12,880 nt of DNA. Origin: Planctomycetaceae bacterium (GTDB lineage Bacteria; Planctomycetota; Planctomycetia; Pirellulales; Thermoguttaceae). Position 1 is the stretch's first letter. The number at the start of each line of letters is the position of its first letter. The stretch covers positions 1 through 12,880 of the forward strand of contig JAIRYX010000006.1 in assembly GCA_031267635.1 (NCBI GenBank), read 5' to 3'. The translations under genes and the position numbers were made by a program. This document shows, one piece after another, positions 7,516-12,880 of this stretch. The notes below the pieces were generated by a model. That model was given only the letters and a program-made list of their open reading frames with translations, had not been told where the DNA came from and made no database searches.

Positions 7516-7660
7516 GGATAATGATTCCGCCGCTCAAACCGCATCAACTCGCATCGGGTAACCGAAAAGTTACGGTTAATAAATATGACTCTTTCAGTCC
7601 TGATTCATTAAGCTCCCTTGTTCGCCCCGAATCGCCCCCGAATTCGTCCTTATTCCCTTA
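7516..7660 (-). repeat. Dispersed repeat copy H, diverged, inverted relative to copy C
   Basis: On the minus strand this region aligns with the full copies. AACAAGGGAGCTTAATGAAT matches the 5' module, CAGGACTGAAAG the ACTGCAA block, and CGGTTACCC followed by GATGCGGTTTGAGCGGCGG matches the hairpin module of copy G. Many point differences indicate an old copy. With copy C it forms an inverted pair flanking 230 bp. Confidence 0.5.
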
Positions 7661-7771
7661 TTTTTCGTTGGTGTCGTGAAGGTAATCATCAGCAACAAAC
7701 TTCGGCGTCGAAGAGCTGCTATGCCAATTTCCGATCAGTTTCGCGGAATGATTATCGAGAACAATTCCGTT

Positions 7772-9463
7772 CTATTTGTCCGTATTAACATTAACTTTGT
7801 CGGAGTTGTTTTTTTGTCCCGAATAGGACAAACGTTGACCGTCTTCAAGAAGGCGTGCTTTGAGTTTTTCGTAATCGAGTTTTTGCACGTCGATATTTTC
7901 GTTCATTGACAAAACGGCGGCGGTTGCGGCACTTTGACCAAGAATCATAAACACCGGCTCCATCCGAATCGAACCGAACGCAATATGAGAACTGCTCACA
8001 CAAACCGGTACCAGTAAATTCGTACACTGTTCGCGTTTCGGGACAATCGACCCGAAATCAATTCCGTACGGACCTCGCGGTGAAACGCCGATATCGCCTT
8101 CGTTCTGAACCGTTCCTGCCGGCGTAATATATCGGCGGACATTATGCGAATCCAATGCGTAAGAACCCATTCCAACCGGTTTGGGACAACGCCGTTTTGC
8201 CATACAATCCAGTTCCGTTGTAACATATTCGCCGACCATACGCCGTGCTTCCCGCACATAAATTTGATGAGACCAGTTTTCGTTATCAATAAATTCGTCT
8301 TTGGCAAGTCCCCATCGCGACATTTTGTTGCGAACATCATCGGGAACTCGTTGATCATTGGCAAGGAAATACATCAAACCTTGTTGATATTTCGTATGTT
8401 CGGCAATGATTTCCTTTCGGCGTTCGTAAGAAGCATCGGGATAATCGTAATTCATTCCGATAAAATCCGTGCTGAACGGTCCATGATTATTCGTATCGGT
8501 TTTATGATTCGGAATCCGGTCGAATTTGTCAAACGTTTCACGCCAACCTGTTGCAAAAATACGGACGTACAATTCATAATCGTTCGGATTATAACCTTCC
8601 GGTTTCGGAAACGGAATACGGTTGGGTTCGTGGTCGGTGAGACACATTCGGAAACAGTAGGCTTGAACCCGATGATCCGCCTCGCCGCGAACTCCCGGTT
8701 CGCTCGTATCAATATATTTCAACCGTCCGCTTTTCGGATCGCCGGAAATAATGTACGGATCAACCGGTTTTTTGAACCAATGTCCGTGATGCAATGTTCC
8801 AACCTGATTACCGTTCCATGTTTCGCCGTATTGATTATTCGACTCACGCCCGACATGGTAGTCCACTCCGGCGGCTGCCATCAAATCGCCTTCATAAGTT
8901 GCGTCAATAAACATTTTCCCTTCAAAGGTATGACCGTCCAATGTTGTTATCGAAATTATTTTCGTTCCGTTTTTCTTGACACCGTTTTGACGGTCAAGCC
9001 AAGTGTTACGGACAACCGGAATTTTCTGTTCAACAACCCATGCGTCAAACACTGCTTCCGCAATATGCGGTTCGAAAATCCACATTGTTTTGTCGTCGTG
9101 GAGCATTGCCTTTGTCCCTTGTCCGACATTCGCATATTCGGACATTTTTTGCCATTGCCATGATTTTTCGTTCTGATAAGCGGTGTAAATCCGTTGATAA
9201 AATTCACGCGAAAGACCGCCGACAGTGCCGGTGTTACCGGAATCGGTGAAACCGAGACCGCCGCTGCTAAGACCGCCAAGATGTTTGTCCGGCGAAACGA
9301 TAATAACTGATTGCCCCATCTTTTTCGCCTGCACCGCCGCCGTAACCGCAGCACTGGTTCCGCCGTAAATCACAACATCAAACTGCCGCGATTCACCAAA
9401 AATAAATACGGATTGGCAAAAAATAAATACGGAAAAACAAAAGGAAACAAAGTTTTTTGACAT
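7772..9463 (-). CDS. Secreted FAD-dependent oxidoreductase (FAD_oxidored / PF12831-like)
   Basis: The 563-residue protein has an N-terminal Sec-type signal peptide (hydrophobic stretch about 4-22, likely cleaved near FGES) followed directly by a Rossmann FAD-binding fold. Visible parts are DVVIYGGTSAAVTAAVQAKK (29-48), HLGGLSSGGLGFTDSG from 61, FIDATYEGDLMAAAGV (185-200), YVREARRM (402-409), YALDSHNVRRYI (435-446) and a C-terminal RMEPVFMILGQSAATAA (500-516) that typically closes the FAD site. These are hallmarks of the large exported FAD oxidoreductase family common in Planctomycetes and Verrucomicrobia. Its substrate is generally unknown, and links to carbohydrate degradation are only suggested by context elsewhere. 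I chose the ATG at 9463 because AGG lies 7 bases upstream and the signal peptide starts cleanly; an in-frame ATG at 9487 has no such site. It is probably a single-gene unit. Confidence 0.9.
   Translation of the reverse strand: MSKNFVSFCFSVFIFCQSVFIFGESRQFDVVIYGGTSAAVTAAVQAKKMGQSVIIVSPDKHLGGLSSGGLGFTDSGNTGTVGGLSREFYQRIYTAYQNEKSWQWQKMSEYANVGQGTKAMLHDDKTMWIFEPHIAEAVFDAWVVEQKIPVVRNTWLDRQNGVKKNGTKIISITTLDGHTFEGKMFIDATYEGDLMAAAGVDYHVGRESNNQYGETWNGNQVGTLHHGHWFKKPVDPYIISGDPKSGRLKYIDTSEPGVRGEADHRVQAYCFRMCLTDHEPNRIPFPKPEGYNPNDYELYVRIFATGWRETFDKFDRIPNHKTDTNNHGPFSTDFIGMNYDYPDASYERRKEIIAEHTKYQQGLMYFLANDQRVPDDVRNKMSRWGLAKDEFIDNENWSHQIYVREARRMVGEYVTTELDCMAKRRCPKPVGMGSYALDSHNVRRYITPAGTVQNEGDIGVSPRGPYGIDFGSIVPKREQCTNLLVPVCVSSSHIAFGSIRMEPVFMILGQSAATAAVLSMNENIDVQKLDYEKLKARLLEDGQRLSYSGQKNNSDKVNVNTDK
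9398..9439 (-). repeat. 21-bp tandem duplication inside the signal peptide
   Basis: Two adjacent 21-bp units (9398-9418 and 9419-9439) share an identical 15-bp block, AAAAATAAATACGGA. They encode SVFIFCQ and SVFIFGE in the hydrophobic core of the oxidoreductase signal peptide. The duplication lengthens the h-region by seven residues without changing frame. Confidence 0.7.
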
Positions 9464-9487
9464 GGAAATACCTATTAAATAGTTCAT

Positions 9488-9769
9488 CCGAAAAGTTCAT
9501 CCCTTATTCGTTAGCATTTGAAAAAGCGGACAGATTACTACAATAAAGGGAGTTACATTTTTTTAAAACAAAATATCCGCTCAAGAATATTATATCACAT
9601 GCTTGAAATTCGTGGATACCGATTGATTAAAAAACCTGCCGTCGTCGGCGGGATGGAACTTTATATTGAGGCGAACAATAGCGAAATTCGCTGTCTCGAT
9701 TACAGGAGTTTTCACGTTTGACGCCAAGGAAATTACCATCGCAAGTTTCGGTCTGTTTCTATCGGTGCT
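9488..9769. other. Intergenic stretch with coding-like debris
   Basis: A TTG-initiated frame (9518-9721, 67 codons) has an AT-rich front and a more gene-like back part (MLEIRGYRLIKKPAVVGG and onward). A second frame shifted by one overlaps it and runs on to the TGA at 9789-9791, inside repeat copy D. Local structure includes a 7-bp hairpin (CCTGCCG/CGGCGGG, about 9631-9648) and a 13-nt palindrome AGCGAAATTCGCT near 9680. I recognise neither reading. It may be a decayed gene or the body of a larger mobile repeat ending in copy D. Confidence 0.3.
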
Positions 9770-9813
9770 AAATCCGTGCGGATTTATTTGAGTTGGGCAA
9801 CTGAATAATTACC
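9770..9813 (+). repeat. Dispersed repeat copy D (3' hairpin module, left arm lost)
   Basis: GTGCGGATTTATTTGAG followed by CAACTGAATAATTACC matches copy B through the loop core and right arm. The left arm is replaced, but the new junction creates another perfect palindrome, AAATCCG-tg-CGGATTT (9770-9785). The copy ends 40 bp beyond the 3' end of the thioredoxin-like gene. Confidence 0.75.
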
Positions 9814-9853
9814 GAAAATATACTGTTAAAGAAAACGCGAACTTTAGCTACTC

Positions 9854-10399
9854 TTATCGGGCAACACGAATTCCAGAAGCTGTAATCGTTTGCAATGTCG
9901 AATTCATACAAGCGATCAACTCTTCCGGTTTAGTAATGCCGTTGACTCGCTGCAGTGGTACGCTTTGCGCTGACAGAAATTGAATTGTCGGCGTGGCTTC
10001 CACATTCAACTGACGGCAAAGCTTACGATGTTGGTTTATATCCACATTTACTAAAATAAATCGTTGTAAAAACGGCTTCACCGCATCCGATTGAAATGTT
10101 GTTTCGAGCATCTGTTTACTATAAGCACAATTTTTTGCCGTAAACAGCAACAACATCGGCTTTTCTTGTTGGCGAGCAAGCTTCGTAGCGTCAACAAAAT
10201 TGTCATAAAAGACAGAAGGATCGGAAAAAGCGACACTAAATGCCGAGTTTGGAAGATTCAACGTTTTCTGTGAAGATTCGACTGCATTTTTTTTGTTACG
10301 TTCATATCGTACAATACCTGATATACACAAAATCAGCGACAACGTCGTCAAAAAATAAAAAAGAACACAATTGCGTCTCATTATTTTATTAAATGTCAT
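9854..10399 (-). CDS. Membrane-anchored thioredoxin-fold protein with CxxS active site
   Basis: The 181-residue protein has an N-terminal membrane anchor (about 11-30, preceded by Arg-Arg), a linker, and a thioredoxin-like domain (about 60-170) that should face the periplasm. The domain shows the family's beta-strand and active-site run KPMLLLFTAKNCAYSKQM and the cis-proline loop EATPTIQFL (P137). The active site is C91-A-Y-S94, so the second cysteine of the usual CxxC is a serine. A further cysteine, C128, lies in the following helix region. Typical thioredoxin_7-type proteins reduce or isomerise disulfides; CxxS forms usually cannot complete dithiol reduction and are thought to trap or isomerise mixed disulfides. 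C25 follows LIL, a poor lipobox, so I prefer a transmembrane anchor. A start at 10381 (MRRNC) is equally plausible; neither has a clear Shine-Dalgarno. Confidence 0.8.
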   Translation of the reverse strand: MTFNKIMRRNCVLFYFLTTLSLILCISGIVRYERNKKNAVESSQKTLNLPNSAFSVAFSDPSVFYDNFVDATKLARQQEKPMLLLFTAKNCAYSKQMLETTFQSDAVKPFLQRFILVNVDINQHRKLCRQLNVEATPTIQFLSAQSVPLQRVNGITKPEELIACMNSTLQTITASGIRVAR

Positions 10400-10862
10400 A
10401 ATGCAGGTCGAAAAAGTTTAATAACGAAATCAAAGTAAAACATTTTACAGTTACAATTCAGTATCGGAATTTTTGAAAAAGAACTTGATAATAATTTTTA
10501 TTTTGATGAATTTTGCTCATTGTAGATGATAGCGCCAGTAAGTGCACGAACATATTCAAAAAAATATTTGGACATTGTCAATCCAGCCCCTAAAAATCAA
10601 AAATGAATTTTAGAGTGCGATGAGTATAGCTGTAAATCCGGTATTTTACGCAATCACCACACAATACTGCCAATCTCAACTTGAGACATTTTTATCCAGT
10701 CCCGCTTTTTTGTAGCCGAATGATAAAAATAAGTAAGGATATTTAATAACATGTTACATAAAGAAAAAATAAGGAAAATTCGTTTCCCTTTTACTTTTTA
10801 GCACGTTTATCGGAGAATGGAAGCCAAGACGAAAGAAAGAACGTGACCATGCTGAGGTTATT
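10400..10862. other. AT-rich divergent intergenic region, no gene seen
   Basis: This 460-bp region separates the thioredoxin-like gene (minus) from the glycosyltransferase-like gene (plus), so promoters for both should lie here. I see no convincing -35/-10 pair, no tRNA and no strong hairpin. The glycosyltransferase frame is open upstream to 10773 without an ATG, GTG or TTG before 10863. AGAGTGCG-ATGAG at 10613-10625 resembles a shortened form of the motif at 240-252. Confidence 0.5.
10854..10857 (+). promoter_or_regulatory. Ribosome binding site supporting a GTG start
   Basis: GAGG lies five bases before the GTG at 10863. This decides the start of the glycosyltransferase-like gene, since the frame is open further upstream but offers no better start codon. 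Confidence 0.65.
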
Positions 10863-11453
10863 GTGACAAAAAAAATCAGTATTATTTTGCCGGTTCATAA
10901 TGTTGAAAAAAAACTTGCAAGTTTAGTCGGCGATTGTTTGGAAGCATTGACCGACACCGGATTGGGATGTGAAATCGTCATTGTCAATGATTATTCTACC
11001 GACGCAACGGAAGACATTGCTGAAACGCTTGCACTGAAATATCCTCAAGTCAAAGTTGTTTCTTTCTGGCGTCAATGCGGTTTAAAAAAATCTGTTCTCA
11101 ATGGAATACAACATTCCACTGGTAATTTTTTATACATTTTTTATTCGCTTCTCAATTATTCATTTCCTCAAATCTCTCTATTTTATAATGGAATGATGTT
11201 TTGTGACGCTATTTTAGGGCGTATTATTACAAAGAAGGATAATTACATCGGAATTGCGATGTTCAAAAAACATTTATTGGACACGCTTGGAGAAAGAATT
11301 GCAGAACCGCTAACATGTGCTGATTTTATGGAAGAGCAGAATATCCGGTTTCTTGAATTGTGTTATGGACATGAAACCAACTCGGAACAGACGCCGTTTC
11401 ATTTTCCGAACGCTTTACGTAGAAATCGATTAAAAACATTTTCGACCGTTTGA
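10863..11453 (+). CDS. Family-2 glycosyltransferase-like protein, short and lacking DXD
   Basis: The 196-residue protein starts with a clear GT-A fold N-terminus: KISIILPVHNVEKKL (4-18) and EIVIVNDYSTDATEDIAETL (37-56), the nucleotide-binding half of family-2 glycosyltransferases. GLKKSVLNGIQHSTGN (73-88) matches the next helix. Where the metal-binding DXD motif is expected (around 90-95) the sequence reads FLYIFYS, with no aspartate. The rest (NYIGIAMFKKHLLDTLG near 127-143) is short and the protein lacks the usual C-terminal part and membrane helices. Catalysis therefore seems unlikely; it may bind a nucleotide sugar or serve as a partner. From memory, planctomycetes carry a similar short GT2-like protein next to the HTH protein found here 50 bp downstream, suggesting a conserved pair. 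The GTG start has GAGG at good spacing. Confidence 0.75.
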   Translation: MTKKISIILPVHNVEKKLASLVGDCLEALTDTGLGCEIVIVNDYSTDATEDIAETLALKYPQVKVVSFWRQCGLKKSVLNGIQHSTGNFLYIFYSLLNYSFPQISLFYNGMMFCDAILGRIITKKDNYIGIAMFKKHLLDTLGERIAEPLTCADFMEEQNIRFLELCYGHETNSEQTPFHFPNALRRNRLKTFSTV

Positions 11454-11503
11454 GCAACGAGCATGCCAAACAATTAAAATGACAACAAAAAAAGGTTAAC
11501 ACT

Positions 11504-12091
11504 ATGTTGGGAGCATCGGATTCACATTCTTTAGAGATCGCTGTTACTCCGGTTTCTCTACCGCTTATTTCTGCGTTGGAATCTGACGTTTCTATCGTTC
11601 CGCAAAGCAGTCAACAATCGGCGATAGATACGCCAAGCCCGCTTCATCGGCTGGCGGAAGCACGAAAAACACAAGATGTTTCGGCGGCAAATATGGCGAG
11701 GCATTTGAATTGCAGTGTTGCGGAAGTATACTCCCAAGAAAAACCGACGTCGGACATACTTTTGAGTCGGCTTTACCAATGGCGCGACATTCTTGATGTT
11801 CCGATTTTAGAATTACTTGTTGAGCCGGATGACGCTATTGAAGACCCAATTCGCTCACGCGCCGTATTGGTTCGTATGATGAAAACAGTACGTTCTATTC
11901 TTGAACATACGAAAGAAAAATCGACTCAATGGATGGCACAAACGCTTTTTGAACAACTGCTTGAAATCATGCCGGAATTGCGTGAAGTGACAGCATGGCC
12001 CACCGTCGGACAATCGCGCGAGACTAAAGATTACGGTCAAGCAGCTTACCGCCGCTTTGACAGCAATGTTGAAGAATCTCTGATGGAATAA
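11504..12091 (+). CDS. XRE-like helix-turn-helix protein of a planctomycete family
   Basis: The 195-residue protein has a disordered, serine-rich N-terminus (1-44), then a helix-turn-helix domain: SPLHRLAEARKTQDVSAANM (45-64), ARHLNCSVAEVYSQEKP (65-81) and the closing helices LSRLYQWRDILDVPILELL (87-105). A conserved C-terminal half follows (about 115-181): ARAVLVRMM-type helix, AQTLFEQLLEIMPELREV and WPTVGQSRETKDYGQAA. I recall this C-terminal pattern from HTH proteins of many planctomycetes; no function is known to me. It probably binds DNA and may sense something through its C-terminal helices. AAAGG lies 8 bases before the ATG. The upstream glycosyltransferase-like gene ends 50 bp away on the same strand, so the two probably share a transcript. 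Confidence 0.78.
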   Translation: MLGASDSHSLEIAVTPVSLPLISALESDVSIVPQSSQQSAIDTPSPLHRLAEARKTQDVSAANMARHLNCSVAEVYSQEKPTSDILLSRLYQWRDILDVPILELLVEPDDAIEDPIRSRAVLVRMMKTVRSILEHTKEKSTQWMAQTLFEQLLEIMPELREVTAWPTVGQSRETKDYGQAAYRRFDSNVEESLME

Positions 12092-12281
12092 GTACAGTAT
12101 ATCGGGAATGCAATGTTTCCCCCGAAGTTTCTGAAAAATTCTGTCGTTCTTTTGGCTTACAACTTATCTCATGTTACGCACTCTAGTAAAAAAGCCGCTC
12201 AAACATAGACAGCCATCGGAATTTTGACATAAAAAATTTTTAAATGTCTAAAAGCGGAATTCAAGCTAATGGGCTTGGTTT
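12092..12281. other. Non-coding 3' region of the HTH gene
   Basis: The region holds an imperfect hairpin (TCGGGAA ... TTTCCCCCGA, about 12102-12126) without a T-run, the reverse complement of the 13-bp motif at 240-252 (12171-12183) and the palindrome described separately at 12222-12253. No open frame is convincing. Confidence 0.4.
12222..12253. repeat. AT-rich near-palindrome
   Basis: TTTTGACAT (12222-12230) and ATGTCTAAAA (12244-12253) pair with one bulged base around an A-run/T-run centre (AAAAAATTTTT), giving about 9 bp of arms and a nearly symmetric core. It could be an operator, a weak bidirectional terminator or a cruciform. It lies 130 bp after the HTH gene. Confidence 0.45.
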
Positions 12282-12294
12282 GTAACTATTCAGT
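12282..12294 (+). repeat. Dispersed repeat copy E (left hairpin arm only)
   Basis: GTAACTATTCAGT is identical to the left arm of copy B (5631-5643), but no loop core or right arm follows. It is probably a truncated copy, though a 13-base match alone is limited evidence. Confidence 0.35.
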
Positions 12295-12396
12295 AGGAGC
12301 AGTTTTTTGGGTGGAGTTAGGCGAAATATTGGCAAATTTCAAATGTTTCTGGTTATTTCGTTTTTTGGGGACAGTATTTGAAAACGCAATAGAAAA

Positions 12397-12520
12397 CTAT
12401 GGCGTCAGTTTCCCAAGCCAAATAAATCCGCCCTTGGTAACTGCTTCGTTACCCGAACGGCTTTACCATTTCAGCCCTTATTTATCAGGTTTCCCTTAGT
12501 AGCCAACAAAGCCCCCCAAA
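12397..12520 (-). repeat. Dispersed repeat copy F, full length
   Basis: Read on the minus strand, all blocks are present in order: GGGGGGCTTTGTTGGCTACT, AAGGGAAACCTGATAAATAA, GGGCTG, the linker TTCGGGTAAC, then GCAGTTACCAAGGGCGGATT and TATTTGG. It ends with AACTG. The hairpin arms have shrunk to about CAGTT/AACTG. This copy and copy G define the ~120-bp full-length element. Confidence 0.8.
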
Positions 12521-12608
12521 CTTGCCTTTATGCCCTTAATTTTTTAGATCATGGATTGTTATCAAAAAAATCAAACGAAAAAGAAAGGAATAAGGTTGCC
12601 TATATTGG

Positions 12609-12732
12609 TGCAATTCGGGCTACTAAGGGAATTTCATAAATAAGGGCTGCAATAATAATATTTTCCGGTAAAACAGTAATTATGCAGTTACCCTGTACGG
12701 ATTGATTTGGTTTGAGCGACTGCATAGTTACC
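12609..12732 (+). repeat. Dispersed repeat copy G, full length with intact hairpin
   Basis: The 5' module (GGGCTACTAAGGGAA, then CATAAATAAGGGCTGCAAT), a diverged linker (TTTTCCGGTAAAAC) and the hairpin module are all present. GTAATTATGCAGT (12676-12688) pairs with ACTGCATAGTTAC (12719-12731) with one mismatch around the loop core GTACGGATTGATTTGG. It lies 89 bp from copy F in the opposite orientation. Confidence 0.82.
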
Positions 12733-12880
12733 AAAAAAGAAATAATGAGGTTGTTTTGTTAAGAAAATTAGGTAGAAACGAGGTTGAAAAACACGAAATT
12801 CTAACATCGAAATGATCCAACTTACTTACATTATAGTTACTTCTTTTTTCCTTTCATTTGCTAGTCAATACTCCGATGGT
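12733..12880. other. Non-coding right edge, nothing recognised
   Basis: An AT-rich stretch up to the window end with no open frame of note, no hairpin with a T-run and no match to the repeat family. Confidence 0.5.

Noticed and set aside
8144..9163. Long (339-codon) plus-strand frame opposite the FAD oxidoreductase
   Set aside because: It is an antisense shadow of a well-supported gene. The translation is rich in Arg, Cys, His and Phe and has no recognisable motif.
9487..9487. Upstream ATG as start of the FAD oxidoreductase
   Set aside because: It has no Shine-Dalgarno and adds eight residues before a clean signal peptide; the ATG at 9463 has AGG at 7-nt spacing.
10372..10399. Lipoprotein signal in the thioredoxin-like protein
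   Set aside because: C25 is preceded by Leu-Ile-Leu; a lipobox needs a small residue just before the cysteine. A transmembrane anchor fits better.

Overview
The window reads like chromosomal DNA of a Planctomycetota bacterium, AT-leaning and rich in repeats and gene remnants. Two things point there. The helix-turn-helix protein at 11504-12091 and the decayed GT39 tail at 261-491 both match, from memory, protein families I associate with planctomycetes. A secreted FAD-dependent oxidoreductase and several starts without a clear Shine-Dalgarno sequence also fit. This taxonomic call is inference; no rRNA or other marker is present.

Layout, left to right. 1-260 holds three 21-bp tandem repeats, two short dyads and two strong GC-rich hairpins. 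This cassette abuts a headless C-terminal fragment of an ArnT/PMT-like glycosyltransferase (261-491). An intact mfd gene (transcription-repair coupling factor) fills 684-3926. After a mostly empty 560 bp comes an LptF/LptG-family permease (4489-5625). It converges on glgC (ADP-glucose pyrophosphorylase, minus strand, 5710-6999), with a hairpin repeat between them. A 770-bp spacer carries two diverged repeat copies in inverted orientation and a possible gene fragment. Next, on the minus strand, are the secreted FAD oxidoreductase (7772-9463) and a membrane-anchored thioredoxin-fold protein with a CxxS active site (9854-10399). On the plus strand follow a short family-2 glycosyltransferase-like protein lacking its DXD motif (10863-11453) and the HTH regulator (11504-12091), 50 bp apart and probably co-transcribed. 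The last ~790 bp is non-coding and packed with repeats.

The genes do not form one pathway: DNA repair, lipopolysaccharide export, glycogen synthesis, an exported oxidoreductase, an exported thioredoxin-like protein and a possible regulatory pair sit in mostly separate units. The most unusual component is a dispersed, modular, ~120-bp non-coding repeat family with at least seven recognisable full or partial copies here, on both strands, all between genes. Its 3' module forms a hairpin whose arms show a paired T-A to G-C change between two copies, which suggests that the fold is under selection. I found no CRISPR array, tRNA, rRNA, intact transposase or clear defence system.
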